Assembly (NCBI GenBank): GCA_030442055.1
Contig: JAUJEB010000004.1
Location: 372,001 to 436,000, forward strand
Origin: Agaribacillus aureus
Lineage (GTDB): Bacteria > Bacteroidota > Bacteroidia > Cytophagales > Cyclobacteriaceae
Direction of reading: 5' to 3'
Length of the DNA: 64,000 nucleotides
The position numbers and the translations under genes were made by a program. Shown here one piece after another: positions 1 to 9,964 of the stretch. Each line of letters starts with the position of its first letter. The first letter of the stretch is position 1. Under the pieces are notes generated by a model, which did not search any database, was not told the DNA's origin, and saw only the letters and a list, made by a program, of their open reading frames with translations.

Positions 1-3000
1 ATGCCCCGCAAATTCATGCATCGTATTGCCTCCTTTAATGGATTTGATCTGCCGGAAAAGTTTGCGGTGGCCATGATTTTTTCCACTACCGACGAACACC
101 TGGAAGTATTTAAGGAAAAATGTGATCTGAATGACCTTAAGGTATTATTTTTCAGAAATGTACCCACGCACGACGAGCATCTTGGGAAACAGGCGCTGGA
201 GTGCAAACCCAATATCATTCAGGCTTTTGTCGTTCCCAACTCGCCAATTGCCACCAAAAGATTCAAAGCACTGCTATACCTGACAAGGAAGGAAATTGAA
301 CATCATTTCGTTGACGATCCGGATTTTTATATTGCTTCTTTTTCCAATAAATCTATTTCCTACAAAGGGTTGGTAATGCCTCACTTCTTAAAAGCATTTT
401 ACCTGGATCTTCAGGAGGAAGACTTTGAAGTCAGCTTCGCCTTATTTCATCAACGCTTTTCAACGAATACCTTACCCCGCTGGAATCTTGCACAGCCATT
501 CAGGACTTTGGCCCATAACGGGGAGATAAATGCCATAAAAGCCAATCGTTTTAATGTGGTTACCTTATCTGAGGTCTTTGATAGTCCTACTTATACACCG
601 GAAGAGTTATCCAGGATTCTACCTATTTTGACAGAGGACGGAAGTGACAGCGCTTCGGTGGACAATTTTTTTGAATTCTTGATTTACAACGGGGTGGATT
701 TCTTTAAGGCGGCGCGAAGCATGGTGCCGGCTCCATGGCAAAATTCACCACATATGGATGCCAAACTACGTTCATTTTACGAATATGCATCAAGTAACAT
801 GGAGGCATGGGACGGGCCTGCAGCGTTAAACTTTACCGACGGACGGTTTATAGGTTGTATTCTGGACAGAAATGGATTGCGTCCTGCAAAATACATCATC
901 ACCCGTGACGACAGAATCATCATCAGTAGTGAGTATGGTGTGCTGGATGTTGAAAAACACAACATTGCCGAACAAGGCAAACTGAAGAGCGGACAGATGA
1001 TTGGTATTGATTTAAGGTACGGGGCTATCCTTAAAGACCATGAGATAAACAATTATATTAAAAACTCACGTCCCTACACAAAGTGGATCAACGACAATCA
1101 GGCCTACCTGATGGAACACGTTGACCGTAACTTTGAAAACTTCGAAGAATACCGCTATGATAATCTGACCGCCTTACAGCGGTTTCACAATTTCACCTAT
1201 GAAACGGTAGAAAATATTATCAGACCCATGATCAATAACGCCAAAGAAGAAACCGGCTCCATGGGTGATGATACACCGCTTGCTTGTTTTAGCAAGGTTC
1301 AAAGAAACTTTACTGATTTTTTCAGACAAAAATTCGCACAGGTTACCAATCCTCCTATCGATCCGTTAAGGGAAAAGGTGGTCATGTCTACCAAGGTCAG
1401 CCTGGGGGCAAAAAACAATATCCTTAAAGAACAGGAGGTCAATACACATAGGGTCAGAACCAACAGCCCGGTTATGTCCAAAGAAAAAATGGATGTTTTG
1501 AAAGCTTTTGGCACCAAAGGCAGTTCTTTATTTGATCCGCAATATCTTTGTGAAACCTTTGAAACAGGGTTTACCAGTGACTTAAAAACCTCCCTGAAGG
1601 AATTAGCCCAATTAATAGAAGATCGCATTTCCAAGAGAAATCTGAGAATAATTTTTTTGGATGATCGTATCCTTTCACCTGAGCAAAAGCCTATGCCTAT
1701 GGCCATGGTTATCGGGTATTTGAATCAACATTTGCAGAAAAAAAAGCTGAGAAGCAAGGTTACGCTGGTAGCTGTCACCGGGGAAGTGTATGACTCTCAT
1801 TCTTTCGCAGTTTTATTGTCATATGGTGCTACTGCGGTATATCCTTACCTGCTCTTTGCCTCTGTGCTTCAAATTCTGGAAAGAGATGAGAACACATCCC
1901 TGAAAGAAAAGAAGCAGGCCTTCAAGAATTTATCAAAAGCTTTGAATGCCGGCCTGTTAAAAATTCTTTCCAAAATGGGCATAGCTACCATCGAAAGTTA
2001 TATTAATTCAGGGCTATTTGATGTGATTGGGTTGCACGAGGAAGTTGTTAAGGATTGTTTTAAAAATTCCTACTACCTGCTGTCTGGCTTGAACTACGAA
2101 GATATAGAGCAAAGAATCAATCAATATCACAAGAACGCCTATAAACATTTACGGATTAAAAAGAGTTATGCGCTTGAAGTTGGCTCCTTTTATAAGTACA
2201 TGGACAAGGGAGAGTATCATGATTTTTCGCCGGATGTTATCCACTCTATCCACAAATTTGCCAATAGCGGTAGTCATGATGACTACGGATTAATCAGAGA
2301 TCGCATCAACCATCGCGGGCAACGAATGATCCGTGACTTTTTTGATATCAATTCGGACAGACAACCCATCGATATAGAGAAAGTGGAGCCAGCAAGCAGC
2401 ATTTTTAAGCGGTTTAGCTCCGCAGCCATGAGCCTGGGCTCCATCTCGCCCGAAGCTCATGAGGCCATCGCAGAGGCCATGAATCAAATTGGCGGTATGT
2501 CCAATTCCGGAGAAGGTGGTGAAGATGCCAAGCGATTTGGCACAAAACACAATTCCAAAATCAAACAAGTGGCTTCCGGTAGATTTGGCGTAACGCCGGC
2601 ATACCTAAGAAGTGCTACTGAAATGCAGATCAAAGTGGCCCAGGGTGCAAAGCCCGGTGAAGGTGGTCAGTTGCCAGGATCTAAAGTTTCACCGCTGATT
2701 GCCTCATTGAGATGTACCAACCCGGGTGTCACGCTCATATCGCCACCACCGCATCACGATATCTATTCTATCGAAGATCTGGCACAGCTTATATTCGATC
2801 TAAAGCAAGTTAACCCGGAAGCCAACGTAAGTGTAAAATTAGTTTCCACCGTAGGTGTTGGCACGATCGCCGTGGGCGTAGCAAAGGCATATGCGGATAA
2901 AATAATTGTTTCGGGCTCCGAAGGCGGCACCGGCGCAGCACAGCTTAACTCTATCAAATTTGCCGGAAATCCATGGGAAACCGGATTGAGTGAGGCTCAC

Positions 3001-4245
3001 AATGCATTAAAGGCCAACGGTCTAAGAAGTTCGGTGGAACTGCAAACAGACGGCGGATTAAAAACCGGGCTGGACATTGTTAAAGCCGCCATCCTCGGTG
3101 CTGAAAGTTATGCCTTTGGTACTGTGCTGTTATCGACTGTGGGATGTAAAATTCTCCGGGTTTGTCATCTTAACAAGTGTAGCGTTGGAATTGCCACACA
3201 GGATGAAATGCTTCGGGAATATTATGTCGGCACCGTTAAGGGAATCGTGAACTACCTGACCAACATGGCGGAAGAAGTAAGAGAGATTTTAGCCCACCTG
3301 GGCTATGAAAAGTTGGATGATATCATTGGGCAGTCGCAGCTGCTGTCTGTCATTGACTGCGAGATGGCCGGGAAGTTTGACTTTAGCAGCGTATTGGTCA
3401 ACGTTGATGGTGAAAACCTTCATAACAAAAAGAAAAACGACCCCTTCGATAAAAACGATTTTGAAAAGGAAATTTTGAAGGAACTGACGCCTGCCATCGA
3501 AGGCAATTTCCCAATATCCATAGAAAAAGAAATAAAAAATACCAACAGAAGCTTTGGCGCCTATATCAGCGGATACATTGCCTCATTGTACGGAGATAAA
3601 GGCTTGCCGAAAAAAACGTTAAACATTAACTTAACCGGATACGCCGGCCAGTCTTTAGGCACCTTTTCCAGTAATGGTATGAGCATTAAGCTGGTTGGTA
3701 CGGCTAACGATTATGTTGGAAAAGGCATGCATGGTGGCCAATTGGTTATTGTCCCTGATGAACATGGCCAAGACTACAGTCTCGCCGGTAATACGTGTCT
3801 ATACGGCGCTACGGGAGGCAAGTTATTTGTCGCCGGCCGGGTGGGCGAGCGTTTTGCGGTGAGGAATTCCGGAGCTCTGGCTGTAGTAGAAGGCACTGGT
3901 GATCACCCCTGCGAATATATGACAGGGGGAACCGCAGTAATTTTAGGCCCCACCGGTTCAAACTTCGGCGCCGGTATGACCGGCGGCGTAGCTTTTGTCT
4001 ATGATAAGACGATGTCCTTTACAGATAAAGTCAATCAGGAGCTCATAAAAATAGAAAGAATTGATACTGACGAGGCCGATGAGGCAAGATATTACCTGAA
4101 ACGGATCTTAAATAGTCATTATAATAAAACCGGTAGCCCTGTTGCTAAAAAAATAATTGGTTATTTTAGTGAAGAAATCAGATTTTTCTGGATGGTGACC
4201 TCAAAGGATATGAAATCACCTTTGAATCCAATGGATGGCAACTAG
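1..4245 (+). CDS. gltB: Glutamate synthase large subunit (5'-partial)
   Basis: Transfers the amide nitrogen of glutamine to 2-oxoglutarate, giving two glutamates; cytoplasmic, paired with GltD. The 1414 visible residues begin inside the class II amidotransferase domain. The family is usually about 1500 residues and starts with a catalytic Cys, so roughly the first 100 residues, including that Cys, lie before the window, and the Met at base 1 is internal. Visible: the amidotransferase NGEIN motif (near residue 173), the central domain (about 390-680), the FMN/2-oxoglutarate domain (about 790-1160, with NSGEGGED at 835-842), the 3Fe-4S cysteines C1049, C1055 and C1060 (C-x5-C-x4-C), and a C-terminal GXGXG beta-helix (about 1190-1360). 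gltD follows after 64 bp. Family assignment is certain. Confidence 0.97.
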   Translation: MPRKFMHRIASFNGFDLPEKFAVAMIFSTTDEHLEVFKEKCDLNDLKVLFFRNVPTHDEHLGKQALECKPNIIQAFVVPNSPIATKRFKALLYLTRKEIEHHFVDDPDFYIASFSNKSISYKGLVMPHFLKAFYLDLQEEDFEVSFALFHQRFSTNTLPRWNLAQPFRTLAHNGEINAIKANRFNVVTLSEVFDSPTYTPEELSRILPILTEDGSDSASVDNFFEFLIYNGVDFFKAARSMVPAPWQNSPHMDAKLRSFYEYASSNMEAWDGPAALNFTDGRFIGCILDRNGLRPAKYIITRDDRIIISSEYGVLDVEKHNIAEQGKLKSGQMIGIDLRYGAILKDHEINNYIKNSRPYTKWINDNQAYLMEHVDRNFENFEEYRYDNLTALQRFHNFTYETVENIIRPMINNAKEETGSMGDDTPLACFSKVQRNFTDFFRQKFAQVTNPPIDPLREKVVMSTKVSLGAKNNILKEQEVNTHRVRTNSPVMSKEKMDVLKAFGTKGSSLFDPQYLCETFETGFTSDLKTSLKELAQLIEDRISKRNLRIIFLDDRILSPEQKPMPMAMVIGYLNQHLQKKKLRSKVTLVAVTGEVYDSHSFAVLLSYGATAVYPYLLFASVLQILERDENTSLKEKKQAFKNLSKALNAGLLKILSKMGIATIESYINSGLFDVIGLHEEVVKDCFKNSYYLLSGLNYEDIEQRINQYHKNAYKHLRIKKSYALEVGSFYKYMDKGEYHDFSPDVIHSIHKFANSGSHDDYGLIRDRINHRGQRMIRDFFDINSDRQPIDIEKVEPASSIFKRFSSAAMSLGSISPEAHEAIAEAMNQIGGMSNSGEGGEDAKRFGTKHNSKIKQVASGRFGVTPAYLRSATEMQIKVAQGAKPGEGGQLPGSKVSPLIASLRCTNPGVTLISPPPHHDIYSIEDLAQLIFDLKQVNPEANVSVKLVSTVGVGTIAVGVAKAYADKIIVSGSEGGTGAAQLNSIKFAGNPWETGLSEAHNALKANGLRSSVELQTDGGLKTGLDIVKAAILGAESYAFGTVLLSTVGCKILRVCHLNKCSVGIATQDEMLREYYVGTVKGIVNYLTNMAEEVREILAHLGYEKLDDIIGQSQLLSVIDCEMAGKFDFSSVLVNVDGENLHNKKKNDPFDKNDFEKEILKELTPAIEGNFPISIEKEIKNTNRSFGAYISGYIASLYGDKGLPKKTLNINLTGYAGQSLGTFSSNGMSIKLVGTANDYVGKGMHGGQLVIVPDEHGQDYSLAGNTCLYGATGGKLFVAGRVGERFAVRNSGALAVVEGTGDHPCEYMTGGTAVILGPTGSNFGAGMTGGVAFVYDKTMSFTDKVNQELIKIERIDTDEADEARYYLKRILNSHYNKTGSPVAKKIIGYFSEEIRFFWMVTSKDMKSPLNPMDGN

Positions 4246-4309
4246 TTTTTGCCGTAAAATAGCGGCTTAAACCTTTTGACAACGATTAAGTATAATTAAG
4301 AGAAAAGCG

Positions 4310-5716
4310 ATGTACGAATTCACGACCATAGAGCGGATTGATCCATTAAAAAAGCCGACCAATGCAAGGCTTGATAATTTCAATGAAATATTTGAGATTT
4401 ATAAGGAAGAAGAAGCGGGTGTGCAGGCCAGCAGGTGCCTGCAATGTGGTAATCCTTACTGCAGCTCCCTTGGGTGCCCACTCAGCAACAATATTCCGCA
4501 ATGGTTAAAGTTCATTGCTGAAAAAGATCCCAAGCAGGCATTTGACATCTCTAATGAAACTTCGCCGTTTCCGGAAATCCTGGGTAGAATCTGCCCACAC
4601 AGCCGGTTGTGTGAGGGCGCCTGTACTTTGAACGATGGCCATGGCGCGATTACCATCGGCTCTATTGAGGTGGCCGTCACCGAAAATGGTTTTGACAACG
4701 GCTACAAAATTGAATACCCCGAATTAACCAAAGGAAAAAAGGTGGCCATCATCGGATCCGGGCCGGCGGGTTTATCGTGTGCCAACTATTTGCTGAAAGG
4801 GGGAATCAAGCCGGTTGTCTATGAAAAGGCCGATGAGCCGGGTGGATTGTTAACTTATGGTATCCCGGGGTTCAAACTGGAAAAGGAGGCTGTCAATCGT
4901 CGAATTGATATGCTTAAAAAGGCGGGGATGGAATTACATCTGAAAGTTGGCATCGGGGAAGATATTTCCTTTGAGGAGATTTATGAAAACCATGACGCCG
5001 TATTTTTGGGAATAGGTGCCCTGGAAGGAAAAGTACTTAATTACCATGGGTACAATAGCGAAAATGTGTACATGGCCATTCCCTTTTTAACCAATATTCA
5101 AAAGAAACTGTTTGGTAAAAAGCATGATGCAAAATACAATGTCAAAGGGAAAAAGGTTATTGTAGTAGGTGGCGGTGATACGGCAATGGACTGTGTCAGA
5201 ACGGCAGTAAGGGAAGGAGCCACCAGCGTTAAATGTTTTTATCGTCGCGATGAAGAAAACATGCCGGGCAGCAAAAAAGAGGTAGAGTGCGCCAAGGAAG
5301 AGGGAGTGGAATTCATTTTTCAAAAGAGTCCAAAAGGATTTATCGCCGACCAAAATGATATCATCAGGGGAATGAAGTTCATAGGTACGGAATTGACAAG
5401 GCCGGGAGAAGACGGAAGAAGAAAAATAATTGAGCTGGAAGGATCTGAAGAAAACGAATATGCCGAAGTGGTAATTCTGGCGCTGGGGTTCAACAATGAA
5501 AAGCTGGATTTTTTAACGCAAAACGGCATCGAAACCAACCAGTGGGGCGGAATCATCACGGATGATAACAATCAAACCACCAAAGAACGCGTATATGCCG
5601 GAGGAGATGGCGTCAGGGGAGCCGACCTCGTAGTCACCGCCGCCCTCGATGGCAGAGAGGCAGCCTATAATATTCTCGAAGCTATTTACGACAAGGAGCT
5701 GGTACATCAAAAATAG
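4310..5716 (+). CDS. gltD: Glutamate synthase small subunit
   Basis: NADPH/NADH-oxidising FAD subunit that passes electrons through Fe-S clusters to GltB. At 468 residues it has normal length. The N-terminal Fe-S domain has cysteines at 43, 46, 51 and 56 (CLQCGNPYC context) and at 95, 101 and 105. The FAD-binding Rossmann motif is VAIIGSGPAG near 145-154, and the second dinucleotide motif VVGGGDTAMD near 285-294. The C-terminal YAGGDGVRGADLVVTA segment is typical of the family. It follows gltB in the same direction, surely in one operon, and is convergent with the sulfatase gene 31 bp downstream. No clear terminator is seen in that short gap. Confidence 0.97.
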   Translation: MYEFTTIERIDPLKKPTNARLDNFNEIFEIYKEEEAGVQASRCLQCGNPYCSSLGCPLSNNIPQWLKFIAEKDPKQAFDISNETSPFPEILGRICPHSRLCEGACTLNDGHGAITIGSIEVAVTENGFDNGYKIEYPELTKGKKVAIIGSGPAGLSCANYLLKGGIKPVVYEKADEPGGLLTYGIPGFKLEKEAVNRRIDMLKKAGMELHLKVGIGEDISFEEIYENHDAVFLGIGALEGKVLNYHGYNSENVYMAIPFLTNIQKKLFGKKHDAKYNVKGKKVIVVGGGDTAMDCVRTAVREGATSVKCFYRRDEENMPGSKKEVECAKEEGVEFIFQKSPKGFIADQNDIIRGMKFIGTELTRPGEDGRRKIIELEGSEENEYAEVVILALGFNNEKLDFLTQNGIETNQWGGIITDDNNQTTKERVYAGGDGVRGADLVVTAALDGREAAYNILEAIYDKELVHQK

Positions 5717-5747
5717 CCTCTTCTGTCAGGTGCCCGTAAATCTTAGG

Positions 5748-7388
5748 TTATTTATCCCCCTTTAACTGATAACTTGTAATACCACTTTTTTTCCATCCCA
5801 ATCGAATGGCCTGGGCTTCAATCACCTTAGCGTGCCCGGTTTCAAAAGGTTGTGTATAAAGGTGCCACAAGCCATGGCCATCCAATCGATAAGCAATGGA
5901 ACTACCTTCGGTAGCACAACTAATGGCGGCCATTTCATTTTGTATTTTAAAAATCGGCGCAGCGGTTACAGGCTGTTTCCCGTCGGGTGGCCAGAGCTTT
6001 TTAATAAGGGCTGTCTCAGGCATTTGCCCCAAATCTCCATATTTAGCAGTCCAGGCCTCGTGGGCTTGCCTTAATTCTAGCAACTTAGGAAAATACGTGG
6101 GGTCACTGGCCAGGTTATTGATTTCATGAGGATCTTGATTAAGATCATACAACTCCTCCAGTGGCTTGCTTTGCCCCCAAAACTGCCATTGATCAGGTCC
6201 CAGTTTATTGGCCTCCTTCAGCCTCAGAATATCTTGCATCATCGCTGCCTGATCGCGGTATGGGATATAGCCAAGATACGGTAATTCCGGGCGGTAATTT
6301 CGTACGTATTTGAATTGCTTGTCCCTGACTGCGCGAATATTTTCAGGTGCCGGGTCCATGCGATCCCTGAAAGCATAAATGTATTTCCTCGGTTCTTTTT
6401 TTTCAGCGCCTAAAAAAGCCTGGCCTTCCATGTAATCGGGAATGGCCAACCCCGCCACCGATAGCATGCTGGGTGCAAAATCGACAAAACTGACCAATTC
6501 ATTGTTAATGGTTCCCCCTAATCTCTTGTGAGGCCACCGGATAATCATCGGCACCCGAATGCCGGAATCGTAAACCCAACGTTTGGCACGTGGCAGGCCG
6601 TCTCCATGATCACTAAAAAAAATCACGATCGTTTTATCCAACAGCCCATCTTCCTCCAGCTGTTCTAATATCCCGCCAACCCATTGGTCCATAGCGGCGA
6701 TATTGTCATACTGCCTGGCCATATCCTGCCGCACAGATGGTATATCAGGGTAATATGGCGGAATATGGATGGATGCCGGATCACATACACTTTCGGAGCG
6801 GGGCTTAAAAGTGCCACTTTCATGGGTCACCGTATTGTTGAATATGGCGAAAAAAGGCATTTCGGGGGTTGGTCTGTTCCGCCAGTGTGCCGTCGCACTG
6901 CTCTCATCCCAGGCCGTGACAGGATCCCTGAATTGGTAGTCTGTTTTTTTGTTATTTGTACAATAATAACCGGCCGCGCGAAAATACTCCGAAAAACACT
7001 TTACACCTGCCGGTGGCGTTGCTTCGTAGGTGGGAATAGCAAGCAGCGCCGGATCGGTAATTTTATCAAGCGCGCTTGTCCGTTTCCAGGTACGCATCGC
7101 CATGGCTCCTGTCGAAGTAGGATACATACCTGTGATCAGCGTATGGCGACTTGGCGCACATACACCGTAAGAGGCAAAAGCCTGGCTGTACAATACCCCT
7201 TCTGCCGCCAAACGGTCAATGTTCGGAGTGGGTACCGTATTGTCGCCATAACATCCCAGCCGCGGGCTCATATCCTCACAAGTAATCCAAACAATGTTGT
7301 AAGTCTGGCCACAAACCATTGGCTGGTTAAAACATATACACCCCAGGAAAAGCAGTTTCAGGAGATGTAGCGATTTTTTCTGTTTCAT
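5748..7388 (-). CDS. Secreted sulfatase (heparan N-sulfatase-like)
   Basis: Type I sulfatase of the alkaline phosphatase superfamily, predicted to hydrolyse sulfate esters or N-sulfate groups of glycans outside the cytoplasm. I start it at the ATG at 7388 because a signal peptide follows at once (hydrophobic LLKLLFLGCICF); the frame is open up to 7442. Numbered from there, the formylglycine motif is C77-A-P-S-R81, E38-D39 are likely metal ligands, and SDHGDGLPRAKRW is the second metal/active-site loop. The gene uses the Cys type, so it needs a formylglycine-generating enzyme, which is not in the window. After the catalytic core (to about residue 470) comes a short domain resembling the chitobiase/hexosaminidase C-terminal beta-sandwich. 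The overall pattern recalls SGSH-like sulfatases; the substrate is inferred only. Confidence 0.88.
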   Translation of the reverse strand: MKQKKSLHLLKLLFLGCICFNQPMVCGQTYNIVWITCEDMSPRLGCYGDNTVPTPNIDRLAAEGVLYSQAFASYGVCAPSRHTLITGMYPTSTGAMAMRTWKRTSALDKITDPALLAIPTYEATPPAGVKCFSEYFRAAGYYCTNNKKTDYQFRDPVTAWDESSATAHWRNRPTPEMPFFAIFNNTVTHESGTFKPRSESVCDPASIHIPPYYPDIPSVRQDMARQYDNIAAMDQWVGGILEQLEEDGLLDKTIVIFFSDHGDGLPRAKRWVYDSGIRVPMIIRWPHKRLGGTINNELVSFVDFAPSMLSVAGLAIPDYMEGQAFLGAEKKEPRKYIYAFRDRMDPAPENIRAVRDKQFKYVRNYRPELPYLGYIPYRDQAAMMQDILRLKEANKLGPDQWQFWGQSKPLEELYDLNQDPHEINNLASDPTYFPKLLELRQAHEAWTAKYGDLGQMPETALIKKLWPPDGKQPVTAAPIFKIQNEMAAISCATEGSSIAYRLDGHGLWHLYTQPFETGHAKVIEAQAIRLGWKKSGITSYQLKGDK

Positions 7389-7698
7389 GATGATCTGACT
7401 AATTGGTTTGCTCATTGTCACAAATTTTATGCACCCACCCACTCATAATTTTAAGGTAATTGCCCCTTTCTTTTCAGGAAAAAATTTCAAATCATAATAT
7501 TCCATATAAATAACTTCAAAATCAACCTCTTCCCGATATGGTTTAGGTTGCCTGTGCACTAGTACATCTTTTTGATATTACTCAAAAGAAAGTGTCTCTT
7601 TTTATAAAGTAACACCAAATTCCATATTAATTTCTGGCCAAATTTATGATCATATCCTACCTTAGTTCCTGCTACGCATTGACAAAAGCATTAAATCT
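7389..7698. other. Divergent intergenic region (sulfatase / AraC regulator)
   Basis: AT-rich 310-bp gap between the divergent sulfatase and AraC-type regulator genes. It must hold both promoters. I looked for the Bacteroidota -7 element TAnnTTTG with an upstream TTTG on both strands and found no convincing match, and no RNA gene or long inverted repeat. Confidence 0.4.
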
Positions 7699-8835
7699 AT
7701 GCCCGGATTACAATTAAATATTTGGTCTGTTATAATACTTACCGGGGCTGTTCAGGGATTTGTACTAACCTTTGCCCTGTCAGGTAAAAGCAAAGCCAAC
7801 CGATTTCTATCACTCCTGATACTGGTACTTTCGCTGCATTTAGTCGAATACACGATTGCCATCTCAGGCTACGTTTTGGAGTGGCCACACACCATTGCCA
7901 GCACGTACCCGTTGCTATTTTTAATGGGACCATTTTACTACCTGTATTCCCTGGCACTGTTTCAGCATAATTTTCAATTTGAGAAAAAGTTTATCTGGCA
8001 TTTTTTACCAGCCGTATTGGTACTCATCTTTTTTTTACCTTTTTATACGATGAGTGGCGATGAAAAAATAGAATTTCTAAGATCTGTCGCAAGTGGTGAT
8101 CAAATAAAAATACCGGCCGGCCAGCTTATTTTTATGCTGACTCATGTCATACAAACATTGATTTACGTGATATTGGCCCATCGTGTGCTAAGCCGCAAGA
8201 AAAAAATACTGGTTGCACAAAACGCTTCAACTGCTATCAGGCAATTTCAATGGCTCAGGATCTTTACCATCGGGTTTTCCATCTACCTGGCGCTTTATAT
8301 GATATCAATATTCGTTATCGCAAATGTCGAATCTCATCAGGTGGAAATTGATTATGTGATGCTATTGCTCACGGCAATAATCATTTATGCCATTGGTTAT
8401 ACAGCCGTCAGGCAACCGGTTTTTTTCGAATATGTAACTTTCAATAATAAATATCAAAACTCATCCCTAAACGCGCATCGCATCGATGAGATCAAAACAA
8501 TTTTAGATGTCTACCTCAGGTCGGAAAAGCCCTATCTGCAGGAAAACCTGAAACTGTCGGATGTTGCCACGGCGCTTAACATTCCCAACTACCAGCTATC
8601 GGAGGTAATTAATAACAACCTGGGGAAGAACTTCTTTGATTTTATCAATCAATATCGAATCGAGGAGGCCAAAACTTTATTGAAAAACCCCAGCTGCGCC
8701 GACCTTAAAATAATCGCCATCGCGTTTGACTCCGGCTTTGGTAATAAAGCTACTTTCAACCGGGTATTTAAAAAAAGTACCGGTATGACTCCCTCCGAAT
8801 ACAAATCCAGGTATGCCGGCACCGGGGAAAAATAA
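7699..8835 (+). CDS. Membrane-embedded AraC-family transcriptional regulator
   Basis: The N-terminal ~240 residues are about seven hydrophobic helices (for example IIILTGAVQGFVLTFAL and LLFLMGPFYYLYSLAL), followed by a cytoplasmic AraC/XylS helix-turn-helix pair at about 278-370 (LSDVATALNIPNYQLSEVIN, then IIAIAFDSGFGNKATFNRVF and the TGMTPSEYKSRY tail). This architecture is common in Bacteroidota and is thought to sense a signal at the membrane and act directly on DNA. It is divergent from the sulfatase gene and upstream of two small co-directional genes (SRPBCC, DUF1801), which are possible targets; regulation of either side is inference only. Confidence 0.9.
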   Translation: MPGLQLNIWSVIILTGAVQGFVLTFALSGKSKANRFLSLLILVLSLHLVEYTIAISGYVLEWPHTIASTYPLLFLMGPFYYLYSLALFQHNFQFEKKFIWHFLPAVLVLIFFLPFYTMSGDEKIEFLRSVASGDQIKIPAGQLIFMLTHVIQTLIYVILAHRVLSRKKKILVAQNASTAIRQFQWLRIFTIGFSIYLALYMISIFVIANVESHQVEIDYVMLLLTAIIIYAIGYTAVRQPVFFEYVTFNNKYQNSSLNAHRIDEIKTILDVYLRSEKPYLQENLKLSDVATALNIPNYQLSEVINNNLGKNFFDFINQYRIEEAKTLLKNPSCADLKIIAIAFDSGFGNKATFNRVFKKSTGMTPSEYKSRYAGTGEK

Positions 8836-8926
8836 TTTATTTTTTCTGCAAAATCAGGGCGCACTTTACAAAATGATACCAAATTTTCCAGGCTAAAGGC
8901 CACTTTTGTCTCAAAACCCCGGTAAT

Positions 8927-9379
8927 ATGAAAGTGGAAACTAAAATAACTATTAACGCTACAGCCCGGCAGGTGTGGGAAATTTTTACCGACGACACCTT
9001 GCTTTCACAATGGCTACAAGGATTTAAAAGTATTAAAACCATTTCAGGCGAACCCCTACAGCAGGGGAGTAAGCACCAAATGACTTTTACCGAAGGCAAC
9101 AAGGAAATGGTGTTTATAGAAACTGTCACAAAATGCGTGTATGGTAAAGAGTACGCCTTTAATCTATCCCACGAAAACCTGGTTAGCCAAAACGCTGTTC
9201 TTCTGACGGAACATAACGGCAAGACGGAGCTCTGTCAAAAAACTCATATGAAACCGCACAAATTTATCGTGAAATTAATACTGCCTTTTATGAAAAGGGC
9301 CATTCGGAAAAGAAATTGTGGCAATCTGGAAAGATTAAAAACTTTGGTTGAAAACCAACGAAACCCCATTAATTCTTAA
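8927..9379 (+). CDS. SRPBCC (START-like) small-molecule-binding protein
   Basis: A 150-residue protein of the Bet v 1/START superfamily, typical of polyketide-cyclase-like or AHSA1-like ligand-binding folds. It opens with the characteristic strand-helix KVETKITINATARQVWEIFT and continues with DDTLLSQWLQGFKSI. The frame extends up to a TTG at 8906, but ATG at 8927 gives the usual family start, so I use that. It lies 91 bp after the AraC regulator and 19 bp before the DUF1801 gene, in the same direction, so co-transcription is likely. No catalytic function can be assigned; AHSA1-type stress proteins and lipid carriers are both possible. Confidence 0.8.
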   Translation: MKVETKITINATARQVWEIFTDDTLLSQWLQGFKSIKTISGEPLQQGSKHQMTFTEGNKEMVFIETVTKCVYGKEYAFNLSHENLVSQNAVLLTEHNGKTELCQKTHMKPHKFIVKLILPFMKRAIRKRNCGNLERLKTLVENQRNPINS

Positions 9380-9398
9380 ATAGCTAACCCCGGTACTT

Positions 9399-9764
9399 AT
9401 GAAACTGAATGCTACTAGTATTGAAGCCTACTTTGCGGCGGTGCCTGCTGAAAGAAAACAGGCCATGTTATCCTTAAGGTCGCTTATTTTGTCGAAAGCG
9501 CCGGAAGTGAAAGAGTCTTTTAAGTATGACCTTCCCTTTTATAGTCTCAATGGCAAACCCTTTATCGCCCTGGCCTCTCAAAAACACTACATGGCATTTT
9601 ACCTGAACGAACCAATGTTAATTGCAAAATTTAAATCAGAGCTGGGAAACATAAATACCGGCAAAAATTGTATCAGGTTCAAGACCATAGAATCTATTAA
9701 ATTAGTCGTATTGGGAACGTTAATTTCACAGGCCTACTCCAAACGTAAAAAGAATGCCGGCTGA
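9399..9764 (+). CDS. DUF1801 (YdhG-like) protein
   Basis: A 121-residue protein of the DUF1801/YdhG-like fold: an N-terminal helical stretch (SIEAYFAAVPAERKQAMLSL), then the strand block KYDLPFYSLNGKPFIALASQ, and a basic C-terminus. Family members are small cytoplasmic proteins of unknown biochemical role. It is 19 bp after the SRPBCC gene, and DUF1801 and SRPBCC/AHSA1 genes often neighbour one another in Bacteroidota. A hairpin with a T run follows directly, ending the transcript. A second, divergent DUF1801-like protein is at 51527-51904. Confidence 0.8.
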   Translation: MKLNATSIEAYFAAVPAERKQAMLSLRSLILSKAPEVKESFKYDLPFYSLNGKPFIALASQKHYMAFYLNEPMLIAKFKSELGNINTGKNCIRFKTIESIKLVVLGTLISQAYSKRKKNAG

Positions 9765-9784
9765 CCTGCCAGGGGAAAATAACC

Positions 9785-9811
9785 GGTGCCTTCAAATCAG
9801 GCGCCTTTTTT
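9785..9811 (+). terminator. Rho-independent terminator after the DUF1801 gene
   Basis: Stem GGTGCC (9785-9790) with GGCGCC (9800-9805), one G-T wobble, a nine-base loop, then six T. It lies 20 bp after the stop codon at 9764 and is oriented to end the plus-strand AraC/SRPBCC/DUF1801 transcript. Confidence 0.75.
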
Positions 9812-9964
9812 CCTCATTATTCGGCGTAGAAAAGTAAAATCCCGCCCAGCACATCTTCGAGTCAAAATTCTTAATGCTTCCTTAACTAATAAGGACAATT
9901 TAATCCTTAAATTAGGAGCTAAGAAGAAATTACCGATGAAGATAAAATAACCGGACCCTATTTT

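Noticed and set aside
6684-7370. 228-codon plus-strand frame opposite the first sulfatase
   Set aside because: Antisense to a clear sulfatase with intact motifs; its translation has no recognisable domain.
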